This document shows positions 18,445 to 28,981 of a DNA stretch of 41,596 nt, piece by piece. Each line of letters opens with the position of its first letter. Position 1 is the stretch's first letter. Below the pieces are notes generated by a model. That model made no database searches and was not told the origin of the DNA. It worked only from the letters and a program-made list of their open reading frames with translations. The position numbers were made by a program, and so were the translations under genes. This DNA is from Candidatus Ozemibacteraceae bacterium (GTDB taxonomy: Bacteria > Muiribacteriota > Ozemobacteria > Ozemobacterales > Ozemobacteraceae). The stretch covers positions 1-41,596 of the forward strand of contig CALLCO010000027.1 of assembly GCA_937998695.1 (NCBI GenBank), read 5' to 3'.

Positions 18445-20241
18445 ATGCTGACACCCATCGAACTCGTCGACCTGCTCGAACGCTACGAGAAATTCCTGAT
18501 CCATTATGCGGTCGGGGTCTTCCGGTTGTTGGGCGATGCCTACCCCTCGATCGAAGCCCGGCTGATAAGTGTCATCAAGGGAACCGCCTTCCCCGTACCC
18601 ATTGACGTCTTCGCCCGCCATCTGGAGCGGCTGTCTGACCCGGAGCTGCTCCGGCGCAAGGCGACCGAGGGCCTGCTGGAACGCTCCCGCTTGCACCGCA
18701 CCCTGCTTTCCTTCATCGGCGATGGTGTCTCACCCGAGATGGCCGAACGGCCCCTCGTCGACATGGCCGAGAAAGGGGAACCCTCCGAACAGGCGTTCGC
18801 GGTCATTACCCTGGCCGGTCAGGGGCAAGCCAAGGCCCGCGAGACCCTGCTCGCCGAGTTCGGGAGTTGGTCCCGGATACTGCGGTGGGGAACGATGATC
18901 ATCCTCGACGCCCTGGGCGGCGTCGAGTGGCAACCCCTCTTCCAGGCCAATCTCGAGGATGCCGAACCCGACGTGGCCCGTGTGGCGATCGCGGCCGTCG
19001 GCCGCACCGGCACCGCTTCCGCCACGGCCAAATTGCAGGCATTGCTCGGCCATGCCTCCGAGGCGATCGTCATCGCCGCTATCCAGAGCCTGGCCCAACT
19101 GCGCGACCCGCACGCCGTGCCCGCCCTTAAGGAACTGGCCCGCACCACCACCAACCCCCGCATTCGCGCCACCGTCATGTCGGCCTTCGGCGAGTTCCCG
19201 GATGCTTCTACGATGGGGCCCCTGGTGGAAGCCCTCGACAACGGCGACCCCCGCACCCGGGCCAACGCCGTGCTGGCCATCAAACGCCTTCACCAAAGCC
19301 AGGGCCACCAGGACGAAGCGATCGTCAAGCGGCTCAAGGCGCGGCTGGAAGACCATGATCACCGGGTCCGGGCCGACACCGCCCAAGCCCTCTGGGAGCT
19401 AGGCCACCGCGACGGCCTGCCCGTCATCGGTGCCATGTTGAAGAGCCCCACCGAACACGACCGCATCTCCGGAGCCTACCTGTGCGGGAAACTGAAGCTG
19501 ACCCAGTTTTCGGACCACCTGACCGCCCTCACCGACGACCGGAGCTGGAACGTCCGCAAGACCGCCGCCCTCGCCCTGCTCAATCTGGGGCCCAACGGGC
19601 TGCTGGTGCTCCAGACCCTGATGTACCACGGCACTCCCGATCAGCAGGTCTGCGCCGCCTACGCCACCGGCCTGGCCGACGACCCCGACGGCGTCAACGC
19701 CCTGATGACGCAAAGCCGCAGCGGCACCGAGATGGCCGAGATGGCCACCGACCTCCTGCTGCGCATGTCCCGTCCCGGGGGGGAAGAGGCCTGGGTCGGG
19801 AAGGACGCGGATGGCGGTTCCTCAGCGCCCCGCCTGGGGCCAACTGACCAATTCGGCCCCAGCGTTGACCGCGACCAGGATCTGATCCGGGATGACGCCT
19901 TCGACCGGACACCGGATTCCGAGCGGTCCCCGGCCGATGACGTCCTTTCCGGCGAGCCACGCGCCGTCGATGACCCCCTTTCCCAGGGTATTCCGCCGGG
20001 GTCACGCCCCTCCGGTCCCGGTCCGGGGCCATTGCCATCTGATGTCTTCGGAAGCCGTGCGGGGGCCTCGACCGGAGACCCACCCCTGCCGGCGGCGCCA
20101 GAGAGAGAGGCCTGGCCGTCGGAAGTTGTGCGGCGAGCCTCTCCCCGCCGGTTCTCCGAGGATGGCAGCCCTCCATCTGCCGACGTGGAATCCGGCCCCA
20201 ACCTCCCCATCGACCCCGACCTGCCGGTGTCCGAACGGTAG
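18445..20241 (+). CDS. HEAT-repeat protein with disordered C-terminal tail
   Basis: This 598-aa protein starts at an ATG 7 bases after GGGAGG. Residues about 130-450 contain HEAT-like helical repeats, such as EPDVARVAIAAVGRTG, SEAIVIAAIQSLAQLRDP, NPRIRATVMSAFGEF, DHRVRADTAQALWELGH and SWNVRKTAALALLNLG. The last 150 residues are rich in Pro, Ser, Gly and Asp and look disordered. There is no signal peptide, so it is probably cytoplasmic and a protein-binding scaffold. It lies downstream of the giant TPR gene and may share its transcript. I cannot assign a partner. Confidence 0.8.
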   Translation: MLTPIELVDLLERYEKFLIHYAVGVFRLLGDAYPSIEARLISVIKGTAFPVPIDVFARHLERLSDPELLRRKATEGLLERSRLHRTLLSFIGDGVSPEMAERPLVDMAEKGEPSEQAFAVITLAGQGQAKARETLLAEFGSWSRILRWGTMIILDALGGVEWQPLFQANLEDAEPDVARVAIAAVGRTGTASATAKLQALLGHASEAIVIAAIQSLAQLRDPHAVPALKELARTTTNPRIRATVMSAFGEFPDASTMGPLVEALDNGDPRTRANAVLAIKRLHQSQGHQDEAIVKRLKARLEDHDHRVRADTAQALWELGHRDGLPVIGAMLKSPTEHDRISGAYLCGKLKLTQFSDHLTALTDDRSWNVRKTAALALLNLGPNGLLVLQTLMYHGTPDQQVCAAYATGLADDPDGVNALMTQSRSGTEMAEMATDLLLRMSRPGGEEAWVGKDADGGSSAPRLGPTDQFGPSVDRDQDLIRDDAFDRTPDSERSPADDVLSGEPRAVDDPLSQGIPPGSRPSGPGPGPLPSDVFGSRAGASTGDPPLPAAPEREAWPSEVVRRASPRRFSEDGSPPSADVESGPNLPIDPDLPVSER

Positions 20242-20294
20242 AACGGACCCGCGTCGTGCCCCCCCGACAGGTGCCGCACTTCCTTGACGCAAGG

Positions 20295-20315
20295 GCCTGT
20301 TGCATGAACGCCCCA
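20295..20315 (+). repeat. Dispersed short repeat, copy 2
   Basis: This is the partner of 5643-5663, with 20 of 21 bases identical (a T replaces C after TTGCA). It also contains a GGGC/GCCC pair able to form a small hairpin. Confidence 0.35.
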
Positions 20316-20591
20316 CTGATCCGGTTGGTCGAAGGGTATCGGAAGGCTACCGCCCACGTCGAGACGCGGATCGAGACGATCGATCCCTTGGACGGTCAGT
20401 GCCTGACCGCCACCCCCGGCGGGTCCGACGCCACCGGACGCTGGGAGTGAGTGCACCTACAAGCCCCGGCCCAAGTGGGGCCAGCCGCCACCTCGCTGAC
20501 CAAACGACCGGGGATGCGTGTCGTCCATCTGATGCCCGGCATCCTCACCACGTTCAGCCTGTTTTCCGACAGGTTTAGGCCACCGCAGGTT

Positions 20592-20620
20592 TTGAATTTC
20601 CGCGGGGCGTGTGCTATGGT
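20592..20620 (+). promoter_or_regulatory. Promoter of the OPT transporter gene
   Basis: TTGAAT (20592-20597) and TATGGT (20615-20620) are 17 bp apart, with TGC directly before the -10 (extended -10). The leader is about 70 bases. Confidence 0.65.
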
Positions 20621-20697
20621 GGCCCTGCAATGATCCCGGGTGGCAACGGCCGGCCTCGAGCCGCCCCGCCTGGAGACCGCAGTCGCAGAGGAGCACC

Positions 20698-23040
<2,343 letters not shown>

Positions 23041-23197
23041 TTCCCCGCAAGCAAATGATCCGCCTCACAGGCTTGAGGAGATGGCTGCGCCCCTGAGCAC
23101 TTCTGAAGGCGGCGAGTATTCCTGGGGCTAGAAGGTCATGGACCCGACTTTTGAACCAGCGTGTTCGCTCAGCCGGGATCGACCGGTGATCGCCGCA

Positions 23198-24703
23198 TCA
23201 CCTCGTCCAGAGAAACGATGAAAGTGAAATAGGGATGATGCGCGGATCGGGAACGCGGACGTCGTCATCCAGCGTCACCAGCAATCCGAATGGCGCGTTG
23301 TACACGGATTTCTCCAGGAATGCTCGGAGCCCCCGCGTATCTTCCATCGTATCAATGCGGTGGCGATATTTCACCTCGATGGGGATTCTCTTGGTACCGA
23401 TGGTCAACACGAAATCGACTTCTGGTTCGGCGCCTCGCGCCGGGAAATGTGCCACGTCCAGACTGGGGATCGAGGCCAGAAAGTAGCCGAGCGTGCTTTC
23501 GGCCAGCCGCCCGGCGATATCCATCAGATGGGGATTGGCGGCGAGACTCTCCACATCGAGCGGGACGGTTTCCTGTAACCAGGAGGCTCGGAGCGTATGG
23601 TCGGCAAGACAGAGTTTGGCCGGCGCCTTTCTCCGTTTCAACCGGAGTTCGATGGGTTGCACCAGACGGACCAAGAGTGTGCCGTCGAGAAACCTCAGGT
23701 AGGTGAGGATACGATTCCATCCGATGTTGCCCGCCAATGCCTGTTGGATTTCGGGAACAAAGGCTGCTTGTCCTGCCGCTTGACCGGCATAGCGGCAGGA
23801 GAGGCGGAATACTTCCTCCAACAGTTTCTCATCGCGCTTTTGTCCCTTGGGGCCCATGCGCAGATCGTGCTGAATGGCTCTTCGTATCACGGTTTCGTTG
23901 AGGTAATCCGCCAGTTCATGCCAAGGCGTTTCGAACTTCTCCTGAGCGATAGGATACCCGCCACGCTCGGAAAAGGCTTTGAAACTGCGGAGTCGAATGG
24001 TCGCTTGTTGCTGGCCCACGCGCACCGCTTCCTGCCAGAAGTCCCTCGACAGAAACCGATCCAACCCATTGTCACCACATGGCGAACCGCACGGAATCCC
24101 GAACCGAAGAGCGGCGATCTCCCGGAGGAGCAGAGGCCCCATCTCCAAGGTCGAGACCCTGCCAGCCAGACTATCCTTCCCCGCTTCGATACGCAGCGAA
24201 GAACTGCCGGTAATTAGACAGCGAACCCCGTGGTTATCCACCAGGTTTTTGATCTGCGGCGCCCAAAAATCAAGATTCTGAACCTCGTCAAAAAGCAGAT
24301 AGGCCGGCGCGCCTCGGTTGGCGACCGCATTGAACGAGTCGCGCAACATCTCCTTTTCGAACCACCGAGAGACGGCCAACACGGGTTCTTGGATGCCTTT
24401 GAAGGTGGGTAATTCATCGAAAGGAACATATAAAATTCGGTTTCCCGCGACGCCATCCGTCAAGAGCGATTGCACCGCCTGTTTGAGCAAGATGGTCTTC
24501 CCGACCCGCCTGGGACCACGCAATACGGTCGCGGGTGTCATGCCTTCCTTCAGCAAGCGTAGGAGTCGGTCGAAGGGCCAGCGTTTGAACCGTGGCGGCT
24601 GCAAGAGTTCGCCACCTGTCCACCAAGGATTTATGGAACGGATGTTTTCTGCTAATTCGTGCGGCAATGAGCCTGTGGCGGCAATGGCACCCTTCGCATC
24701 CAT
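23198..24703 (-). CDS. AAA ATPase with DUF4143 C-terminal domain
   Basis: This 501-aa protein has a Walker A motif GPRRVGKT (63-70, K69), a Walker B region (AYLLFDEVQNL) and the DUF4143 C-terminal region. The C-terminal region ends with EVDFVLTIGTKRIPIEVKYR, which looks like a PD-(D/E)XK nuclease-like fold. The family is widespread and mobile; its function is poorly known. The start at 24703 was chosen because a good promoter (24747-24775) would begin transcription just upstream. An ATG at 24847 lies before that promoter. The gene is clearly poorer in G+C than its neighbours and has more A/T-ending codons, which suggests recent transfer. No toxin, transposase or direct repeat is seen beside it. 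Confidence 0.88.
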   Translation of the reverse strand: MDAKGAIAATGSLPHELAENIRSINPWWTGGELLQPPRFKRWPFDRLLRLLKEGMTPATVLRGPRRVGKTILLKQAVQSLLTDGVAGNRILYVPFDELPTFKGIQEPVLAVSRWFEKEMLRDSFNAVANRGAPAYLLFDEVQNLDFWAPQIKNLVDNHGVRCLITGSSSLRIEAGKDSLAGRVSTLEMGPLLLREIAALRFGIPCGSPCGDNGLDRFLSRDFWQEAVRVGQQQATIRLRSFKAFSERGGYPIAQEKFETPWHELADYLNETVIRRAIQHDLRMGPKGQKRDEKLLEEVFRLSCRYAGQAAGQAAFVPEIQQALAGNIGWNRILTYLRFLDGTLLVRLVQPIELRLKRRKAPAKLCLADHTLRASWLQETVPLDVESLAANPHLMDIAGRLAESTLGYFLASIPSLDVAHFPARGAEPEVDFVLTIGTKRIPIEVKYRHRIDTMEDTRGLRAFLEKSVYNAPFGLLVTLDDDVRVPDPRIIPISLSSFLWTR

Positions 24704-24746
24704 AGCTCTCTTGATCCAGTCAATATTTCTCGACGAGCGGTACTCG

Positions 24747-24775
24747 ATGATAGGCCGTTTGGGAGGTTGGTGCAA
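24747..24775 (-). promoter_or_regulatory. Promoter of the DUF4143 ATPase gene
   Basis: On the minus strand, TTGCAC (24770-24775) and TATCAT (24747-24752) are 17 bp apart, and transcription would start about 35 bases before the ATG at 24703. Confidence 0.55.
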
Positions 24776-24935
24776 CAAGCTCGATCGCCATCCGTCTGCG
24801 TCAACCATCCGGAATGCTTGTGGGAGGCGATCGGCTCTTTGAGGCATACCGGTTCGGCGAGCGGACGAGCACGACGGTGGCCCATCTCCCAGGGCACCCG
24901 CGACCGACGTCGAACTCCCGGAAGGGCGTGCGGAC

Positions 24936-26252
24936 TCAGCCCGGGAAGCGGTCGATCATGCGGCCGACCCGGTGATAATGGGCCCCGCAGCAAGGGCCCA
25001 CCAAGGTGACGCCGAGGCGGGCCGGCCGAAACAGCCGGCGGGCCAGGCGCTGCAGGTCGGCTTGGCGCACCTGCTGGCTGGCGTGGTATTCCTCGTCGAA
25101 CGGGGGTGGCCCGGGATAGAGCGCCCGGAAGCCCACCCGGCCGCTGAAATCCCACAGGTCGTTGGCCGCGAACCGCTTGCCTTTCACATACTGCTGCACC
25201 ATGTGCTCGACGAGATCGGCGGTGGGAGGCCGCTCGGCGAGACGGGCCAGCACGCGCAGGCATTCGTAGAGGGCATCGACGAGCCGGTCGGGTTTGACCG
25301 AGAAATCGACGTGCACCGCCCCGGCTGCCGCGTAGGCATCGACCCCGACCGCCAGCGAATAGCAGAAGCCTTTCTCGTCCTGCATCGCCTGGCGCAACGG
25401 TGAGCCCGAGGGGTTGTCGAGCAACCGCACCAGCGCTTTTTGCAGAATGAAATCGGCATCGCCGATGGGCCATCCCAAGAAGGAGACCCGGCACAAGATC
25501 TGGCTACGCGGCGAGTCGACCCAGTTCAGGCGCGGCCCCCGGAACGCTGGAATCGGCGGCACGGTGGCGGTCGCCGTCAGGTCGCCGGCGGGCATCCGCC
25601 CGTAGGTGCGCTCGAGCATGGCGCGCACGGCCGGCGTGGGCGGCAGATCGCCCGACAGGCAGACCACGCTCGCGCCCGGCTGACAGAAGCGCACCAGATG
25701 GGTGCGCAGGTCCTCTTCGGACAAGCGTTCCAGGAAGTCTTTGTTGCCGAGGATGGGGAGCGCATAGGGGTGGGTGCGGTACAGGAGTTGGTTCGAGAGC
25801 TGGTCGATGGCCGTCAGGGTGCCATCTTCGTCGAAATCCTCGAGGAACTCCTCGAGAATGATCTCGCGTTCGGCGTCGAGCCCGGCGAAGACCGGCACCG
25901 TCACCATGTCGCGGAAGAGGGTCAGGGCCTCTTCGACGGCTTCTGGCAGCACCTTGCAGGACAGCACGATGAGATCGGTGAAGGTGGCGGCATTGGCTTC
26001 GGCTCCGACCCGGTCGAGCGCGCGGGTCAACGCTTCGGACGACGGAAAGGCCGGCACCCCGCGAAACAACATGTGCTCGAGCACGTGCGAGATGCCGTTG
26101 GTCTCGGGGGTCTCGTAGGCCGGCCCGGCGCGCATGTAGAAGGCAAGACCGACCGCCGGGCTGGGGAACCGGTGCAAAACCGCAGTCAGGCCATTGGGGA
26201 GAACGAGAGTTTCAAGGGGGGCGGTCAGAAGATGGAAGGGGTGGAGCGACAT
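24936..26252 (-). CDS. M16-family zinc peptidase
   Basis: This 438-aa protein matches the M16 (pitrilysin/PqqL/processing-peptidase) family. The inverted zinc motif HVLEH is at 56-60 (H56, E59, H60) in NGISHVLEHMLFRG, and the third ligand is probably in DAEREIILEEFLED. The N-terminal VLPNGLTAVLHRFPSPAVGLAFYM is typical, and the length fits the two-domain bacterial form. No signal peptide is apparent, so it is probably cytoplasmic and degrades peptides. The start is uncertain: ATGs at 26252 and 26276 both lack a clear ribosome site; I prefer 26252 because family proteins begin close to the first strand. The phospholipase-like gene lies 84 bp upstream in the same direction. Confidence 0.9.
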   Translation of the reverse strand: MSLHPFHLLTAPLETLVLPNGLTAVLHRFPSPAVGLAFYMRAGPAYETPETNGISHVLEHMLFRGVPAFPSSEALTRALDRVGAEANAATFTDLIVLSCKVLPEAVEEALTLFRDMVTVPVFAGLDAEREIILEEFLEDFDEDGTLTAIDQLSNQLLYRTHPYALPILGNKDFLERLSEEDLRTHLVRFCQPGASVVCLSGDLPPTPAVRAMLERTYGRMPAGDLTATATVPPIPAFRGPRLNWVDSPRSQILCRVSFLGWPIGDADFILQKALVRLLDNPSGSPLRQAMQDEKGFCYSLAVGVDAYAAAGAVHVDFSVKPDRLVDALYECLRVLARLAERPPTADLVEHMVQQYVKGKRFAANDLWDFSGRVGFRALYPGPPPFDEEYHASQQVRQADLQRLARRLFRPARLGVTLVGPCCGAHYHRVGRMIDRFPG

Positions 26253-26336
26253 GGTGGGTGCTGGACGATGTGGCATCAGAGCCGGTAGAAGACACGACGC
26301 CGGCGATCGCGGCCAAGCGATCACCGCCGGGTGGGT

Positions 26337-27299
26337 TCAGCGGGATTCGGGGACGGGAGAAGTGTCGCCATCACGGCTGGGAGCCGGTTGGTCGGAGGCG
26401 GCAGGCGTGAGGGGGGGAGCGGGGGGAGCGGCCGAGGCGGCCGCGGCCGGCACAGACCCAGAGGCCCCGGATTCGGCACCGTCGGCATCGTCGATCGTGC
26501 GGTGCGGCAACGCGAAGATGCTGGGTTTGGCGGAATTGTAGGGCGGAAAATACTTGGGCTTGCCATCGACCTTGGCATTGGCGCGGCCACCGGCCCGCAG
26601 CCAAATGGAATACCAGATATCGACGACGTTGTTGACCGCCCGGGAATAGCATTTGGCCAGGATGGGCTTGGCGGCCTGCCAGCGCTTGCCACTAGTGTAC
26701 ATTTCCTCGAGCTGGGCATAGTATTGGTTGGCCCAGAGCGCTTCGTAGACCATGCGGGCACTGATGCGCTCGACCGCAAAGGCGCCGTCGAAGTACACCC
26801 CGAACTCGTAGACGTGATCGTCGGCGTCTTTCTCACAGGCCGCGTGGTAGGCCTTTTCCTCGATGCCCTCCCAGGTGGCGACCCCGGTGTGAAGCGGTTG
26901 GGCGAGGTCGGCGATGTAATGGGCCAGCCAGCCCAGCTTCTGGGCAATCTGGGCCCGGGGAGCCTTCTTCTGGATGTCGGTCACGATCTCCTTGGCCAGC
27001 TCCTCGACCTTGAAGGGGCCGTTGCCCATCTTGAACCCGTGGATGTGAAAGACGTGGTTCTGGAAGTCTTTCAGCGTGGTATCTGGTTCGATCGAGGCAT
27101 CGAGCAGGGGGCGAAGGGCGGGTTTGGTCTTGGCCGTTTCGCCCAGAAGTTCGCGGAACCCCTTGGGCATGATGTGGTAGGCATCGGAAGTGATCTTCTT
27201 GTGCGTTTTGCTACCCCACGCCTGGGCGGGACGGACATCCGAAAGGGTCAGCCCGATCCCGAGGGTTAGGAGGGCAACTATGGTGCAGCGGTTCAGCAT
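26337..27299 (-). CDS. Exported zinc-dependent phospholipase C / S1-P1-like hydrolase
   Basis: This 320-aa protein has a signal peptide ending AQA at residue 27, so the mature protein begins with W28. In zinc-dependent phospholipase C and S1/P1 nucleases the N-terminal Trp binds zinc, as do His and Asp residues. Matching residues here are H33, the His cluster in NHVFHIHGF (82-87), H127, D131 and H137 in LAHYIADLAQPLHTG, and H152-x3-E156. The product is probably a periplasmic or secreted phosphodiesterase acting on phospholipid or nucleic acid; the substrate cannot be told from sequence. The tail after about residue 275 is Ala/Pro-rich and likely disordered. It has a strong promoter and AAGGGA before its ATG. 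Confidence 0.85.
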   Translation of the reverse strand: MLNRCTIVALLTLGIGLTLSDVRPAQAWGSKTHKKITSDAYHIMPKGFRELLGETAKTKPALRPLLDASIEPDTTLKDFQNHVFHIHGFKMGNGPFKVEELAKEIVTDIQKKAPRAQIAQKLGWLAHYIADLAQPLHTGVATWEGIEEKAYHAACEKDADDHVYEFGVYFDGAFAVERISARMVYEALWANQYYAQLEEMYTSGKRWQAAKPILAKCYSRAVNNVVDIWYSIWLRAGGRANAKVDGKPKYFPPYNSAKPSIFALPHRTIDDADGAESGASGSVPAAAASAAPPAPPLTPAASDQPAPSRDGDTSPVPESR

Positions 27300-27329
27300 G
27301 GGAACATCCCTTCGGCTGGTATTTCAATA

Positions 27330-27359
27330 ACTATACTGACAGACAGGGGGGGGTGTCAA
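27330..27359 (-). promoter_or_regulatory. Strong promoter of the phospholipase-like gene
   Basis: On the minus strand, a consensus TTGACA (27354-27359) lies 18 bp from TATAGT (27330-27335). The -10 is about 30 bases from the ATG. Confidence 0.75.
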
Positions 27360-27625
27360 GGAAAGCATCCAGAGAGGGTTGGCGGTATTCCCTGGGGCGA
27401 GGGGATGTACACCGGAGAGTGAGCGACCAGGAACGACGACCGATGCCCTTCCTCAACGATCGGCCAGTCCATCGACACCGGGGAGGTCGGCCGGCCATAC
27501 GATGTCTCGCCCCCTGGAACCGGACCGGTCGAAGGTGACTGGCCTGGCTGTCAGGATGAATGAGAAGGTGTGGCACGCAGGATGGTCGATTTCCGGCTCA
27601 CCCCTCAGATCAGCCGCGGATGACA
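27360..27625. other. Intergenic region with no feature seen
   Basis: These 266 bp separate the end of the methyltransferase-divIVA operon from the phospholipase promoter. I see no gene and no convincing terminator here. Confidence 0.4.
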
Positions 27626-28087
27626 TCAACCGTGGGGAGTGCCCTGTGGTGGGCGGTGGACGGCTGCCTTGCCGGAAGGCGCGGCTTTGGTCCTTTGGGT
27701 GGGGGCTGCGGCGGTGGCAAGATCGGGGGTAACCGCCCCGACCTCGGTGGCGGGCTTCTTCTTTTTTTTCTTCTTGAGCGGGCGGGCCACGGTCGCCGGT
27801 GCGGAAGTGCGGGCGAACTCGGCGAAGTCGACCACCAGTTTTTTCTCGAGGCTGTCGGCCAGGTCTTTCAATTTGTCGGAAACCGCAGCAAAGCGGTCCA
27901 TGATGTATTTGCGTTGGTGTTTGCCTTCCTCTTTGAGTGAACCGACCTCTTCCTGGAGTTCGAGGAGGGCGATCAGAATGGGCAGGATGATCAGGGCCAC
28001 CACCATATAGGTGTCGATCTTCTGCTTCAACAGCATCGACAGGATCATGGCTCCCCATAGGAGCCAGAGCCAGTGGTTGATTTTCAT
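27626..28087 (-). CDS. Small membrane protein with coiled coil and lysine-rich tail
   Basis: This 153-aa protein has two hydrophobic segments (about residues 5-20 and 27-43), a charged coiled-coil stretch (LQEEVGSLKEEGKHQ ... LADSLEKKL), a run of seven or more lysines (about 104-111) and an Ala/Pro/Thr-rich tail. The layout suggests a short inner-membrane hairpin with a cytoplasmic helical and basic region. Its ATG overlaps the stop of the DUF167 gene (ATGA), which indicates translational coupling, and it is the last gene of the operon. I recognise no family. The lysine run could contact nucleic acid or acidic lipid. Confidence 0.75.
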   Translation of the reverse strand: MKINHWLWLLWGAMILSMLLKQKIDTYMVVALIILPILIALLELQEEVGSLKEEGKHQRKYIMDRFAAVSDKLKDLADSLEKKLVVDFAEFARTSAPATVARPLKKKKKKKPATEVGAVTPDLATAAAPTQRTKAAPSGKAAVHRPPQGTPHG

Positions 28088-28407
28088 CCCTTCTCCTTGC
28101 TGGCCGCCGGCAGGAACCGCGCCAGAATCCCTTCCGCGGTGACCGGATCGACCCCGACGAGCAGGAAGACTTTCTGCTTGCCATGCGCGCCCTGATCGAG
28201 AAGAACCTGCTTCTTCGGCAGCCCGAACAGCTTGGCGAGGAAGGCGACGAGGGCCAGATTGGCCTCGCCCTCGACGGGAGGCGCCTTAACCCTTATTCTA
28301 CAACGATCCTCGGGGAAGTCAACCACCTCGGTGCGCGACGCCCGGGGGACAGCCTGGACGGCCAGTCTCACCCCCCGGGCGTGCGGCTGGAGGCAGCGAA
28401 GCGCCAT
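28084..28407 (-). CDS. DUF167/YggU-family protein
   Basis: This 107-aa protein has the DUF167 signature (VQAVPRASRTEVV, CRIRVKAPPVEGEANLALVAFLAKLFGLPKKQVLL, GKQKVFLL). Members are small alpha/beta proteins of unknown function, often next to cell-division genes such as yggT and divIVA. Here too it follows divIVA, nine bases after its stop. The length is normal for the family. Confidence 0.9.
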   Translation of the reverse strand: MALRCLQPHARGVRLAVQAVPRASRTEVVDFPEDRCRIRVKAPPVEGEANLALVAFLAKLFGLPKKQVLLDQGAHGKQKVFLLVGVDPVTAEGILARFLPAASKEKG

Positions 28408-28416
28408 CGCCCCGCG

Positions 28417-28971
28417 TCAGTTGGCTCCGGGAACAGCCGGCGGGGTGGCAGGGGTGGTCGCGTCCAGGGCCCGAGCGGGCGCCGCCGCCGGCGTGGCCAG
28501 GGCGGCGGTGCGGGCCGCCAGGGCGGGCGGTTCCTCGTTGAGCATCGACAGGTACGATTCCAGAACGGTCCGCAGTTCGACCTTCAGCATGCGCTTCTGG
28601 CGCTTCAGCTCGCGGATCTCCCTGCCGATGATCTCGGACTCGGACCGGGCCTCATCCAAGATCCGTTCGGCCTGGATCTCCGCTTCCTTGACGATCAGCT
28701 CGGCTTCCTTTTCGGCGTTGTTCTTGGTGTCGGCCGACGATTTCTGGGCCGCGATCAAGGTCTGCTTCAGCGTCTTTTCCAGTTCCAGGTAGTCCTTCAT
28801 CTGGTTGGTCAGGCGCTGGTTCTGGTCCTTCAGGTTCTTGCACTCGGCGTACACCGCCTCGTATTCGCGTCCGACCTTCTTGAGGAAGTCGTAGACCTCG
28901 TTCTCGTCGAGGCCGCCGAGCTTCTTCCGCGAGAACTCCCGCTGGTAGATGTCGAGGGGGGTGATGCGCAT
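28417..28971 (-). CDS. DivIVA-domain protein
   Basis: This 184-aa protein begins with the DivIVA/GpsB lipid-binding motif (MRITPLDIYQREFSRKKLGG, then LDENEVYDFLKKVGREYE). A long coiled coil runs to about residue 145, and the tail is Ala/Pro/Thr-rich. DivIVA proteins sit at curved membrane, at poles or division sites, and recruit partners for growth, division or chromosome positioning. AGGAGG precedes its ATG and overlaps the stop of the methyltransferase gene, so the two are tightly coupled. The coiled coil is short compared with Gram-positive DivIVA. Confidence 0.9.
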   Translation of the reverse strand: MRITPLDIYQREFSRKKLGGLDENEVYDFLKKVGREYEAVYAECKNLKDQNQRLTNQMKDYLELEKTLKQTLIAAQKSSADTKNNAEKEAELIVKEAEIQAERILDEARSESEIIGREIRELKRQKRMLKVELRTVLESYLSMLNEEPPALAARTAALATPAAAPARALDATTPATPPAVPGAN

Positions 28972-28981
28972 GGGTCGCCTC

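Larger units (their letters stand above)
20242..20697. other. Intergenic region before the OPT gene
   Basis: These 456 bp hold a copy of the short dispersed repeat, a small hairpin CCTGT-TTTCCG-ACAGG near 20557-20573 and the OPT promoter at 20592-20620. A 48-codon frame at 20304-20450 starts inside the repeat and has only a weak AAGGG site; I do not call it a gene. Confidence 0.5.

Noticed and set aside
20304-20450. A 48-codon plus-strand frame (MNAPLIRLVEGYRKATAHVE...)
   Set aside because: Its start lies inside a short dispersed repeat whose other copy has ACG instead of ATG, and the ribosome site is weak.
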